This document shows positions 25,113 to 40,248 of a DNA stretch of 41,486 bases, one piece after another (positions within the stretch are counted from its first letter, which is position 1; each line of letters begins with the position of its first letter). The stretch is taken from the NCBI GenBank assembly GCA_030065195.1, contig JASJDE010000015.1, positions 1-41,486 on the forward strand. The letters are read 5' to 3'. Origin of the DNA: Erythrobacter sp. GTDB taxonomy: Bacteria; Pseudomonadota; Alphaproteobacteria; Sphingomonadales; Sphingomonadaceae. The notes beneath the pieces are model-generated. The model saw nothing but the letters and a program-made list of their open reading frames with translations. It did not search any database and was not told the DNA's origin. The translations under genes were made by a program, and so were the position numbers.

Positions 25113-26315
25113 CTAGCGTTCGCGCGCGCGCCGCACCCCTTCGATCGCTGCGAGCCATGTGTCCCAGGCCGGCCGGTTCGTGCGGTCCGACCAGCGCACC
25201 AACCCGCTTGTTGCCAACCACTCTTCGAGCCGGTCGGCCGCCAGCGGAGCGCCTTCTTCGCGGACGGCTTGCGAAAAACTCGCCGCCAGTTCGGGGGACC
25301 AATCGTAGAGCTGGAACAGGGTGGCGGCCCTGAATTGCGGATCCTTGGCGAAGAGCTCACCGAAGAATTCGAGATAGCGTTCCTGGATGTCCAGCGAGCC
25401 ACCGATGTTCGACGCGCGGCCCTGCGGCGAATAGCCGACTGGGCAGCCCAGTTCCTGGATGAATATCTCGCGGTCTCCTGCCGCCCGCTTCATCCGATCG
25501 ACCTGCCCTTGCCATTGCGCTTCGCCGTTCACGGTGATGTCGGCGTTGAGACAATAGTAGTTGTAGGTGACGAGGTCGGATGCGTCGCGGATCGCGCGGG
25601 CGAGAGCGGGCTGCCGCTCTATCGCACCGATCGTAAGAGTTACGGTCGAAGCGATATCCGGACTGATCGCGTTCCAGTGACCGAGCCCGGTCGTAAAGAA
25701 CGTTTCGGCGTCGGCACTTGAGGCGAGGCCATCATCGACAGGCGAGTCCACTTCGTTGCCGAGCGAGATCGCCCAGACGTTGTGCGCTGGCAATTGAACG
25801 GCAAGCCAGTCGAGCAGATCGGTAAAGGCCCCGGTCACTTCGGGCGACGCAAGGGTAAGCCCGGCACGCAGATTGTCGCCATCGAGCAAGTAGGCCGGGA
25901 AAGTCAGTCCGTCGCTGTCCAGCGTGGACAGCGTGACGTAGATATCGAGCCCGGCCAGCAGCGGATCGGCAAAGGCATCTTCCAGCGCCTGTCGATCGTA
26001 GGCGCCGCGATCCGGCTCAAGCTCGGCCCAGTCGATCTGGATCCGGCCGATCGTCATCCCGGCGGCGCGCGCTTCCGCGTAGCGTGCTTCGGCAGTGTCG
26101 GCCCGTTCCCGGTCGAGCGGGTCGAAGCCGGTGATCATGCCGAGATGCGGTCCGGCTGCCAGCCCGGGTATCGAAGGGACGAAAGTGGCCGGAGCAGTGG
26201 CCACCGGCGTTGGGGTAGGGGTCGGCTCTCCGATTGAAACCTCGTCGACGCTGCACCCTGCAAGCGCGAGCGCTGCGCAGCAAAGGGGAGCAATCACGAT
26301 CCTGACGGGTGTCAT
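25113..26315 (-). CDS. Lipoprotein with clan GH-A-like glycoside hydrolase barrel
   Basis: 400 residues from the ATG at 26315. The N-terminus is a lipoprotein signal ('CCAALALAGCSV', lipobox LAGC) followed by a Thr/Pro-rich linker. The body alternates strands and helices as a TIM barrel. Two likely catalytic glutamates sit at strand ends about 100 residues apart: Glu188 in 'NVWAISLGNEVDS' (NE motif, acid/base) and Glu288 in 'IFIQELGCPVG' (nucleophile). This layout is that of clan GH-A (GH5, GH39, GH53 and others); I cannot name the family. 'YNYYCLNAD' and 'LFQLYDWSPE' fit barrel strands. It is probably outer-membrane-anchored and acts on a polysaccharide or glycoside. A promoter without room for a leader precedes it. 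Confidence 0.7.
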   Translation of the reverse strand: MTPVRIVIAPLCCAALALAGCSVDEVSIGEPTPTPTPVATAPATFVPSIPGLAAGPHLGMITGFDPLDRERADTAEARYAEARAAGMTIGRIQIDWAELEPDRGAYDRQALEDAFADPLLAGLDIYVTLSTLDSDGLTFPAYLLDGDNLRAGLTLASPEVTGAFTDLLDWLAVQLPAHNVWAISLGNEVDSPVDDGLASSADAETFFTTGLGHWNAISPDIASTVTLTIGAIERQPALARAIRDASDLVTYNYYCLNADITVNGEAQWQGQVDRMKRAAGDREIFIQELGCPVGYSPQGRASNIGGSLDIQERYLEFFGELFAKDPQFRAATLFQLYDWSPELAASFSQAVREEGAPLAADRLEEWLATSGLVRWSDRTNRPAWDTWLAAIEGVRRARER

Positions 26316-26321
26316 ACATTT

Positions 26322-26350
26322 ATAATACACCGTGCGGCCTGTCCTCGCAA
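26322..26350 (-). promoter_or_regulatory. Promoter of the GH-like lipoprotein gene, predicted leaderless
   Basis: On the minus strand TTGCGA (26345-26350), 17 bp, TATTAT (26322-26327). The expected start site, about 7 bases after the -10, falls on the A of the ATG at 26315. No Shine-Dalgarno sequence precedes that ATG. Confidence 0.5.
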
Positions 26351-26366
26351 TGACGAGAACAGGCCG
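26335..26366 (-). terminator. Hairpin after the XRE/DUF2975 operon
   Basis: 13-bp stem with one mismatch (CGGCCTGTTCTCG / CGAGGACAGGCCG on the minus strand, 6-base loop), 20 bp after the XRE gene stop. There is no T run. It overlaps the -35 of the next gene's promoter. Confidence 0.5.
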
Positions 26367-26385
26367 ATCGCGACGTATTGTCGAT

Positions 26386-26583
26386 TCAATCCGTTTGGTA
26401 GCTCAGCAGGTCGCCGGGCTGGCATTCCAGTTCGCGGCAGATCGCCGCGAGGGTGGAAAAGCGGATCGCCTTGGCCTTGCCGGTCTTGAGGATCGACAGG
26501 TTCGCAAGCGTGAGACCCACCCGCTCGGCGAGTTCGGTCAGCGTCATCCGGCGTTCGTGCAGCAGATCGTCGAGTTTGACCAT
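26386..26583 (-). CDS. YozG-type XRE family transcriptional regulator
   Basis: 65 residues from the ATG at 26583, which has GAAGGAG eight bases upstream. An ATG at 26613 overlapping the DUF2975 stop (TGATG) is possible but would add 10 residues unlike the family. The whole protein is a Cro/CI helix-turn-helix: 'LLHERRMTLTELAERVGLTLANLSILKTGKAKAIRFSTL', then 'ICRELECQPGDLLSY'. YozG-like regulators are typically found paired with DUF2975 membrane proteins, as here. It likely binds the palindromes upstream of the operon and represses it. Confidence 0.9.
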   Translation of the reverse strand: MVKLDDLLHERRMTLTELAERVGLTLANLSILKTGKAKAIRFSTLAAICRELECQPGDLLSYQTD

Positions 26584-26612
26584 GATCGTTGCTCCTTCGT
26601 CTTCGGCAGGCA

Positions 26613-27152
26613 TCACACGGTCCCTTCAAGATCTTCGCGCATCGCTGCGCCATGCTTGAACACGCGGGCGAGGATGAACAGCACGATCGCAAGCAGCAAT
26701 CCAGTGAGCGAGAAGTCGAAATCGACTGTCAGATTTTCCGAAGGCACGTACTCGCCAAGGAACACGACGAGGGCTGCTATCGGGAAAGATGCAATCTGAA
26801 AGCCCAGTGCAATCCAGCCCATGCGTGACAGCCGGTTGGCATTCTCGAGCGAGAAGGGATCTCCGGCGCCGACCGAATTGATAAGCCTGCCCAGGACTTG
26901 GAAGAAGTGAAAGGCAAAGGCAGCGACCACCGATGCGATTAGGAGCAGCACAATCGCAGCGGCCTTGACCATGCCGACGTCTTCGCCGCCCGCTTCGGTC
27001 AGAGCCACTGCAAATTCTGCTTGGTTGAACAGGATGATCGGGATGAGCAGCAGCATCACGGCCGTGGCAAGGCCAGTCAGCCCCATCAGCAAAACTGTCA
27101 TGATCTTGCCTGCCAGCAGCAGCAGGTCGTTGGGTTTGTCGGTCATTGTCAT
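26613..27152 (-). CDS. DUF2975 family membrane protein (YoaS-like)
   Basis: 179 residues with four predicted membrane helices (about 12-42, 62-88, 108-130 and 143-163). The loop between helices 2 and 3, 'FHFFQVLGRLINSVGAGDPFSLENANRLSRMGWI', is the DUF2975 hallmark. The start ATG at 27152 has GGAGGGG upstream; a second in-frame ATG lies two codons in. It lies between a 41-aa exported peptide gene (18-bp gap) and the XRE regulator gene. In this family the membrane protein is thought to modulate the regulator, but the signal is unknown. Confidence 0.9.
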   Translation of the reverse strand: MTMTDKPNDLLLLAGKIMTVLLMGLTGLATAVMLLLIPIILFNQAEFAVALTEAGGEDVGMVKAAAIVLLLIASVVAAFAFHFFQVLGRLINSVGAGDPFSLENANRLSRMGWIALGFQIASFPIAALVVFLGEYVPSENLTVDFDFSLTGLLLAIVLFILARVFKHGAAMREDLEGTV

Positions 27153-27170
27153 GGGTCCCCTCCGTTCGGA

Positions 27171-27296
27171 TCAAGCCAGGATCGTCGCTGTCGTGAGCGC
27201 ATGGGCAGGGGGAACGGTTACGATCGTGCCGATCGTGGTGATGGTGAGCAGCAGCGCGAAGCAGGCCATTGCTGATTGTGAAACGATGCGTGTCAT
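27171..27296 (-). CDS. 41-residue exported peptide, first gene of the XRE/DUF2975 operon
   Basis: ATG at 27296, seven bases after AAGGAG; the stop at 27171-27173 lies 18 bp before the DUF2975 start. The product starts 'MTRIVSQSAMACFALLLTIT' and has a basic end, a hydrophobic core, and then 'TVPPAHA' followed by an 8-residue tail 'LTTATILA'. This is a signal-peptide-like layout with AxA-type cleavage, leaving a peptide of about eight residues, or else it stays as a small membrane protein. No known family is recognised. Evidence for coding is the strong RBS, promoter placement and tight operon spacing; the length makes it easy to miss in automated calls. Confidence 0.6.
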   Translation of the reverse strand: MTRIVSQSAMACFALLLTITTIGTIVTVPPAHALTTATILA

Positions 27297-27316
27297 ATCG
27301 AACTCCTTGATGCGTC

Positions 27317-27389
27317 TTATTGAAAATCAATAAGTGCGATCTAGGAGCGATTCGATTTATTGTCAATCAATAATATTGAAAAACAATAT
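27317..27389. promoter_or_regulatory. Three 17-bp palindromes WTATTG-N5-CAATAW
   Basis: TTATTG-N5-CAATAA at 27317-27333 and at 27357-27373, and ATATTG-N5-CAATAT at 27373-27389. All have 6-bp arms and a 5-base spacer. The first lies just downstream of the proposed -10, the second covers the -35 and the third is immediately upstream. This is the geometry of a repressor operator set for the XRE/DUF2975 operon. Confidence 0.75.
27338..27366 (-). promoter_or_regulatory. Promoter of the small-peptide/DUF2975/XRE operon
   Basis: On the minus strand a perfect TTGACA (27361-27366) and TAGATC (27338-27343) are separated by 17 bp, 42 bases upstream of the 41-aa gene. Confidence 0.65.
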
Positions 27390-27466
27390 GCCCCGCATCG
27401 ATTGTCGAGCAGCCTTGACACAATCGGACCGCGGTCCTGCCGATTGGAAATCGTCATCGGGCACAA

Positions 27467-27500
27467 AAAAGGGCCCCGGTCGAAGGGGCCCTTTTCGATA
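27467..27500 (-). terminator. Terminator of the unknown two-gene unit
   Basis: Perfect 11-bp stem, AAAAGGGCCCC (27467-27477) with GGGGCCCTTTT (27485-27495), 7-base loop. On the minus strand it is followed by further Ts, 20 bp after the stop of the 27518 gene. Confidence 0.85.
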
Positions 27501-27517
27501 CGTGCCGGTATGCCGCG

Positions 27518-28996
27518 TCAGTTGCCGCTGCCGCCGCTCTTCTTCTTGTCGGGTGGGGGCAGATAGAGCTCTTCGGGATAATGCTTCTGCATCCAAGCCC
27601 GGGCGATGTCGCTCTTGGTGACGTTCTTGACGTAGAAGTTTATCGGCACGCCGATCTTCCCTTCGCCCGCTTTCGTAATGTAGTCGTCCAGCGCGGTTTG
27701 CAGCGAGTTGAGATCGATGACCTGGTTCTTCTGGCTGTCCAGCTTGCCCACCGAAGAAACCGCGGCGCTGATGAAGTCGGAGTTCATCTTCTCCATCTTT
27801 TGCCCGGCCTTGGCCGACTGTGCACCGCTACCCATGGTTGCGTTGGTGGTGTTGGTCGCGCCCTGAAGCTTGGCCAGTTTGGCCATGGTCTCCGCCGGAT
27901 CGTCCTTCATCCCCATCACCATCGATTCCACCGTGTTCGATTTGATCGACGGGATCAGACCCATCGCGACCACCGAACAATGCGATTGAATCGTGTCGTT
28001 GCTCATCAGGCTCTTGACCGTGCTCGACGTTTCGGCGTCCAACCCGAACGAACCCTGGATGTCTTCGAAGAACAGATCCTCTTCCACTTGCATGCGGGCT
28101 TGCACCGCCGCAGAGCGCGCTTCCTGCCCGCTGCGAGTGGATTGCGTGTGTTCGAAATGCACGAACCCGACGAAGCTCGATCCATATGTCGCCCCGATCA
28201 GCACCGGGAGAGAATCACCCTTACCGTCCTTTCCCGGATTGAGCGCGGTCTCGCGCATGGTGTCTATGCTGTCGATCTTCAGCGCATTGCCGAAGGTCTG
28301 GTTGTAGGTGTCGATCGCCGCTTCGGGATCGAGCACCAGGGGCGAGAAGATCTGTGCCTCGCGGCTGGTACAGTTCGCACAGATCACCAGCGTGCCGATG
28401 ATATTGTGCTTCGACATCGTCTGGTTGGCCGACTTGTTGACGGTCGCCGCCATTTGCCCACCGTAGGAACTGCCGAGAAAGCTGCTGACCTTCGCGCCGA
28501 CGAAGCTGGAGATTTGCGATGCGTTGGATTTGGAGCTTTGCCGATTTTCCTCCCATCGAAAATACTGCACGTCCATATCGAGCGAGTCCGCGCTGATCGG
28601 CATGGGCGTGAGCTGCGACGCGGAAAAATCGACGGGACTTTGCAATTGCTCGCCGATCTGAGTCTGCTTTGCATTCGACGCGTTTTGCGTGATGACCTTT
28701 TGCGCAGCGATGACTTCCTTGGTGAGATTGCCGGCGGCTTTGGCGAGATCCTTCTCCAGATTGGAGCCCTGTTTGTAGATGGTCTCGAGATCCTTTTCCG
28801 GAACACCGAGCGACACGAGTTCCTGAAGCGTCATGTCGAGGCTCATCTTTTCGCGCAGTAGCGCATCGAGATTGGCGCGCGCAGCGTCGACCTTGACGTT
28901 CTGCTGGGCGCGCTTTTCGAGATTTGCGATGGCCGAGGGATCGATGATCATCCCCAGAACTAGGGACGGATCGAACGGAATGGTTGATGTAGACAT
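27518..28996 (-). CDS. Hypothetical protein, 492 aa, second gene of an unknown pair
   Basis: I do not recognise a family. There is no signal peptide or clear membrane helix, so it is probably cytoplasmic or exported by another route. Residues 20-115 are helical and charged with heptad character ('LEKRAQQNVKVDAARANLDALL', 'EKDLETIYKQGSNLEKDLAKAAG'). The middle (about 190-300) is predicted beta/alpha with 'GTLVICANC' (Cys206 and Cys209 as CxxC) and 'LPVLIGATYGSSFVGFVHFEH'. A Ser/Thr/Asn-rich stretch precedes it. The C-terminus ends with 'INFYVKNVTKSDIARAWMQKHYP' and a Pro/Lys/Gly tail. RBS is CGGAG. It follows the 29028 gene by 31 bp and ends at a strong terminator, so the two are one transcript. 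Confidence 0.7.
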   Translation of the reverse strand: MSTSTIPFDPSLVLGMIIDPSAIANLEKRAQQNVKVDAARANLDALLREKMSLDMTLQELVSLGVPEKDLETIYKQGSNLEKDLAKAAGNLTKEVIAAQKVITQNASNAKQTQIGEQLQSPVDFSASQLTPMPISADSLDMDVQYFRWEENRQSSKSNASQISSFVGAKVSSFLGSSYGGQMAATVNKSANQTMSKHNIIGTLVICANCTSREAQIFSPLVLDPEAAIDTYNQTFGNALKIDSIDTMRETALNPGKDGKGDSLPVLIGATYGSSFVGFVHFEHTQSTRSGQEARSAAVQARMQVEEDLFFEDIQGSFGLDAETSSTVKSLMSNDTIQSHCSVVAMGLIPSIKSNTVESMVMGMKDDPAETMAKLAKLQGATNTTNATMGSGAQSAKAGQKMEKMNSDFISAAVSSVGKLDSQKNQVIDLNSLQTALDDYITKAGEGKIGVPINFYVKNVTKSDIARAWMQKHYPEELYLPPPDKKKSGGSGN

Positions 28997-29027
28997 TTTC
29001 TAACTCCGACTGGTTCGCGGTGGTCGA

Positions 29028-29807
29028 TCAGTTGTTCTGGGTGGACAACTGGCTTCGAACCCCGGTCCAGAAAGCCAGACCGGCTTGCTGTGCCGCGGAG
29101 ATCAGCGTGCTCTCGGCAACGGCCATGTCGGTCACGCTCTGATACAGACTGGTCGATAGTTCTGCGAAGGCGGAAGCAAGTTCGGAGGCCGCCGCGGCTA
29201 CCGAACCTTCATAGGTTTCAAGCGCGGTCGCGATTGCGGTGCTGGCGGTGAAATGATCGACCAGAACCTTCGCCTCGGCATCCACTTCCGAACTGCGCTC
29301 GTCATCGGTCTTGGCCTTGGCGGCCTCGACCGCTCCGAGAAAGACCGAACCGGCGGCTCGCGCTTCCGAACGGTAGATGCGCACGGCCATCGTCCAGCTA
29401 TCGCAGGCTTCCTGGACCCGCGCGCCGCTTTCGACGCTGGTCTTGTCGAAATCGTTGAAGGCGTTCGCCATCGAGCGATCGAAGTCCTGGTCGAGTTCGG
29501 CCGTGTTGCCAATCTGGTCGACAGTACGCATGGCCTTGTCGAGCTTCGCTCCGGGGTCGGGATCGTCGCCAGCGTATTTGACGAACAATTGCCGCACTTC
29601 GTCGAGGCGAGGCTTTTCGTGCGATCTGCCCAGTTTCGACTTGGCCTCTTCGACAAGCTTTTCGGCATGAGTCAGCAGTGAATCGACCAGCTTGTCCTGA
29701 ACTGTTCGCAACCCGCGATGATCGCCCGGCAGCTTGCGATACATTTCGTCCGGGTTGTTGGTGCCTTCGGCGGACTCGTGTTGTTTGGTGCGTGGAGCCT
29801 TGCTCAC
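29028..29807 (-). CDS. Hypothetical helical protein, 259 aa, first gene of an unknown pair
   Basis: The start is taken as the GTG at 29807 because GGGAGAAG precedes it at 6 bases; an ATG at 29855 without a Shine-Dalgarno sequence would add 16 residues. The protein is almost wholly helical and Ala-rich, with a basic N-terminal 60 residues and a C-terminal half of amphipathic repeats ('VDHFTASTAIATALETYEG', 'AAASELASAFAELSTSLYQSV'). No signal peptide, cysteine-rich motif or catalytic signature is seen apart from a single Cys. It lies upstream of the 492-aa gene on one transcript and divergent from rpoB. The pair might form a helical complex; no function is assigned. Confidence 0.65.
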   Translation of the reverse strand: MSKAPRTKQHESAEGTNNPDEMYRKLPGDHRGLRTVQDKLVDSLLTHAEKLVEEAKSKLGRSHEKPRLDEVRQLFVKYAGDDPDPGAKLDKAMRTVDQIGNTAELDQDFDRSMANAFNDFDKTSVESGARVQEACDSWTMAVRIYRSEARAAGSVFLGAVEAAKAKTDDERSSEVDAEAKVLVDHFTASTAIATALETYEGSVAAAASELASAFAELSTSLYQSVTDMAVAESTLISAAQQAGLAFWTGVRSQLSTQNN

Positions 29808-29878
29808 AATGTCTTCTCCCTGGTTGCCCTTGCGACCCAGAAAGTGACGGCGCATTAATTCACTGCGCTCTGACTCTA

Positions 29879-29906
29879 ATTATGCACTACTGACCTGTTC
29901 CTGTAA
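29879..29906 (-). promoter_or_regulatory. Candidate promoter of the unknown gene pair
   Basis: On the minus strand TTACAG (29901-29906), 16 bp, CATAAT (29879-29884), giving a start near 29872 and a leader of about 65 bases to the GTG. It is divergent from the rpoB promoter. Confidence 0.35.
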
Positions 29907-30038
29907 TAATGAGTTAAGCCCGGCTATTGTGACGAAAGCAAGGCAATTCGATATTTCTCGAGAATTCATGAAAGAAATTCTGCCGTATCCTGAGTCCAGG
30001 CAGTTGATCCGGCCGGTTTCTCTCCATCCTTCCCGGCG

Positions 30039-30066
30039 TTGACAAATCCAACTCAGCTCCTAGATA
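30039..30066 (+). promoter_or_regulatory. rpoBC promoter
   Basis: Perfect TTGACA (30039-30044), 16 bp, then TAGATA (30061-30066). The 10 bases around the -10 (CTCCTAGAT) are also found at the XRE-operon promoter in this window. The start site near 30073 implies a leader of about 230 bases to the rpoB ATG. Short open frames in that leader have no good ribosome binding site, and no other feature was identified there. Confidence 0.65.
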
Positions 30067-30303
30067 GCCCTCACACGCCAGCTTCGAGCAGGGTTGATTC
30101 ATGCGCGGGGATCAATCCAAGAATGGAAGCGGTGCTAGCCATATTCGCGACGTTGATAGCTGCAGCCAGCGGCCCGGAAGGGTCGTGTCATGGCCTGCGG
30201 CTCTTTTGCGTCCGATTTGGGCCAAGTCTCGCGTGACGTAGACGATCATTCCAGCGAGCGGGCGTTCCTCCCGGTCGCGCAGCAAAAGAGGCACACCTCC
30301 TCC

Positions 30304-34500
<4,197 letters not shown>

Positions 34501-34525
34501 AGGCGCGGGTCCACGGACCCCGCCT
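34501..34525 (+). other. Intercistronic hairpin between rpoB and rpoC
   Basis: AGGCG-C-GGGTC, CACG loop, GACCC-CGCCT: a 10-bp stem with one bulged C immediately after the rpoB stop codon. It has no T run, so it is more likely an mRNA processing or stability element than a terminator. The remaining 42 bp to rpoC hold its RBS (AAGGGA). Confidence 0.55.
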
Positions 34526-34567
34526 CTCCCCGCTACCCAAGGATTCACCCGCAAGGGAATGTGAAAA

Positions 34568-38839
<4,272 letters not shown>

Positions 38840-38860
38840 TCACCCGATACGAACAAGAAG

Positions 38861-38898
38861 ACCCCGCCGGGAGCAACACGCTTCCGGCGGGGTTTTTG
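38861..38898 (+). terminator. rpoC: Rho-independent terminator of rpoBC
   Basis: Perfect 10-bp stem ACCCCGCCGG (38861-38870) and CCGGCGGGGT (38884-38893), 13-base loop, followed by a T tract. Confidence 0.9.
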
Positions 38899-38964
38899 TT
38901 TGCTGTTCAGCTAACAGTCGGTTTCCCGGCTACACATTCCCTCGACTCAAAAAGGGAGGGACTG

Positions 38965-39681
38965 ATGAAGAAACTGATTTTGCTCGCCGCTATTGCCGGT
39001 GTCGCCATGCCAATGCCTGTGTTTGCTCAGGATACGATTGTCGTGACGGGTTCGCGGCAGGACCGCTCATCGGCCAACGCCTACTTCACGTCTGGTGGCA
39101 GCGGACCGGCAGCAATTGGGGTCACCCGCAAGGCCGACTACTTCGTGACGCCGCTCTATGTGAGTTCTGATTCACGTGATCCCGATGTGCGGATGGAGGA
39201 ACTCTACGCAATGCTTGGCGCCGCACTCGATCGGGCGGAGGCGGAAGGCATCGCACTGGTGGCAGGCCGCTACACACTGGAGCCGGTAACGCGCGAGAAC
39301 ATGCGCAAGTTTCCCGTGACCGGCGGCAATCGCCCCGACACGAACCGGGTGCAGATTTACGCGCGCATCCCCTTGCGAAGCGACAATTCAAGTGTGCGCG
39401 GCACCGCAGAACGGATTGCGGCATTCGTGAAGTCCATCCCAGCTACCGGACGCTCATTCATTGATATCGGCGGCACGGGACTCGCGATCGATAACCCCGA
39501 GCAATACCGCGATGCCGTGGTGCGCCATGTGGCTGAAGAAGCGACCAAATATGCTGGCATGTTCGGCAGTGGCTATGGCGTTGATATCAATGGCCTCGAC
39601 GGAAATCTGTATTGGCAACAAGCGAGCGAGACAGAGGTCTTCCTCTACATTGACCACAGTTTCACGATCAGGCCTCGGTAA
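38965..39681 (+). CDS. Exported hypothetical protein
   Basis: 238 residues from the ATG at 38965, preceded by GGGAGGG. A Sec signal peptide ('LILLAAIAGVAMPMPVFAQ') is followed by 'DTIVVTGSRQDRSSANAYF'. The mature part contains 'DYFVTPLYVSSDSRDPDVRMEELYAMLGAALDRAEAEGI', a periodic alpha/beta pattern that loosely resembles SIMPL (DUF541) proteins, and 'FIDIGGTGLAIDNPEQYRDAVVRHVAEEA'. I could not place it in a family with certainty. It is a single gene after the rpoBC terminator, probably periplasmic. Confidence 0.65.
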   Translation: MKKLILLAAIAGVAMPMPVFAQDTIVVTGSRQDRSSANAYFTSGGSGPAAIGVTRKADYFVTPLYVSSDSRDPDVRMEELYAMLGAALDRAEAEGIALVAGRYTLEPVTRENMRKFPVTGGNRPDTNRVQIYARIPLRSDNSSVRGTAERIAAFVKSIPATGRSFIDIGGTGLAIDNPEQYRDAVVRHVAEEATKYAGMFGSGYGVDINGLDGNLYWQQASETEVFLYIDHSFTIRPR

Positions 39682-39701
39682 CGAGTATGTCCTAATAGCT
39701 A

Positions 39702-39720
39702 TTGCGAAGCGTTTGCAATA
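39702..39720. promoter_or_regulatory. Palindrome ATTGCGAA-GCG-TTTGCAAT
   Basis: 8-bp arms with one mismatch around a 3-base centre, about 45 bp upstream of the 39766 gene. The AT-rich arms in GC-rich DNA suggest a repressor site. The regulator is unknown; resemblance to iron-responsive operators is only superficial. Confidence 0.35.
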
Positions 39721-39765
39721 ATGTCATGGTCCTTCCGGTGTTCTAGGCAAATCACCAGGAGGATC

Positions 39766-40206
39766 ATGACACAAGGCCGCTCTTCGTCCGCTACTTCAGC
39801 AGCCACCATTTCCAAGCTCGCGGCCCCGCCAAGGCTGGACGAGCTGGACCCAATCGCCGCGCGATTCGTCCAATCGATCCGGCTGATCGCCCTGCATGAA
39901 AAGGCAAAGCGCGACCCCATCCCGGAGCTTGCTCTGCGCCTCGGCAATGTCGAAGTCGCCTTCAAGTCCCTCGTTCTCAGCCAGACGATCTGCGGGGTCT
40001 GGCCTGAGAACATCCACGTCTCGCGTCATTGCTGCCGCCTGATGAGCCATGACGAGGCCACGATCGGAGCGATGGTCCAAAGCGCTGCCGCGTGCGACAG
40101 GGCGGGTTTCGAAGCCGCCATCGAAGGCCTTATCAGGCCGGAGCGGGTTCACCGCCTGTGGGATGCCGTCCTCGGCCTGATCGCCGCCGAAGCGCGAGCG
40201 CTCTGA
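39766..40206 (+). CDS. Small hypothetical protein with HCC motif
   Basis: 146 residues from the ATG at 39766, preceded by AGGAGG; an upstream in-frame ATG at 39721 has no RBS. Mostly helical, without signal peptide or membrane helix. The centre contains 'ICGVWPENIHVSRHCCRLMSHDEATIGAMV', with a Cys pair that could bind metal or be redox-active, and a C-terminal helix. It may belong to an uncharacterised sphingomonad family (I have DUF6628 in mind, unverified). It is 42 bp upstream of gltX on the same strand and may be co-transcribed with it. Confidence 0.6.
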   Translation: MTQGRSSSATSAATISKLAAPPRLDELDPIAARFVQSIRLIALHEKAKRDPIPELALRLGNVEVAFKSLVLSQTICGVWPENIHVSRHCCRLMSHDEATIGAMVQSAAACDRAGFEAAIEGLIRPERVHRLWDAVLGLIAAEARAL

Positions 40207-40248
40207 ACTGCTTGCGAGAGGGGCGGCTGCGCTCTAACGGCAGGCACC

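Noticed and set aside
27581..28861. 426-codon open frame on the plus strand opposite the 492-aa hypothetical gene
   Set aside because: The minus-strand frame has a good RBS, tight spacing to its neighbour and a terminator; the plus-strand translation has Arg/His-rich antisense composition.
30102..30236. Short leader frames before rpoB (ATGs near 30102 and 30123)
   Set aside because: No convincing Shine-Dalgarno sequence and no conservation evidence; kept only as part of the leader remark.
30190..30303. Upstream extension of rpoB by 38 residues
   Set aside because: Not RpoB-like; known relatives begin at the Met corresponding to 30304.
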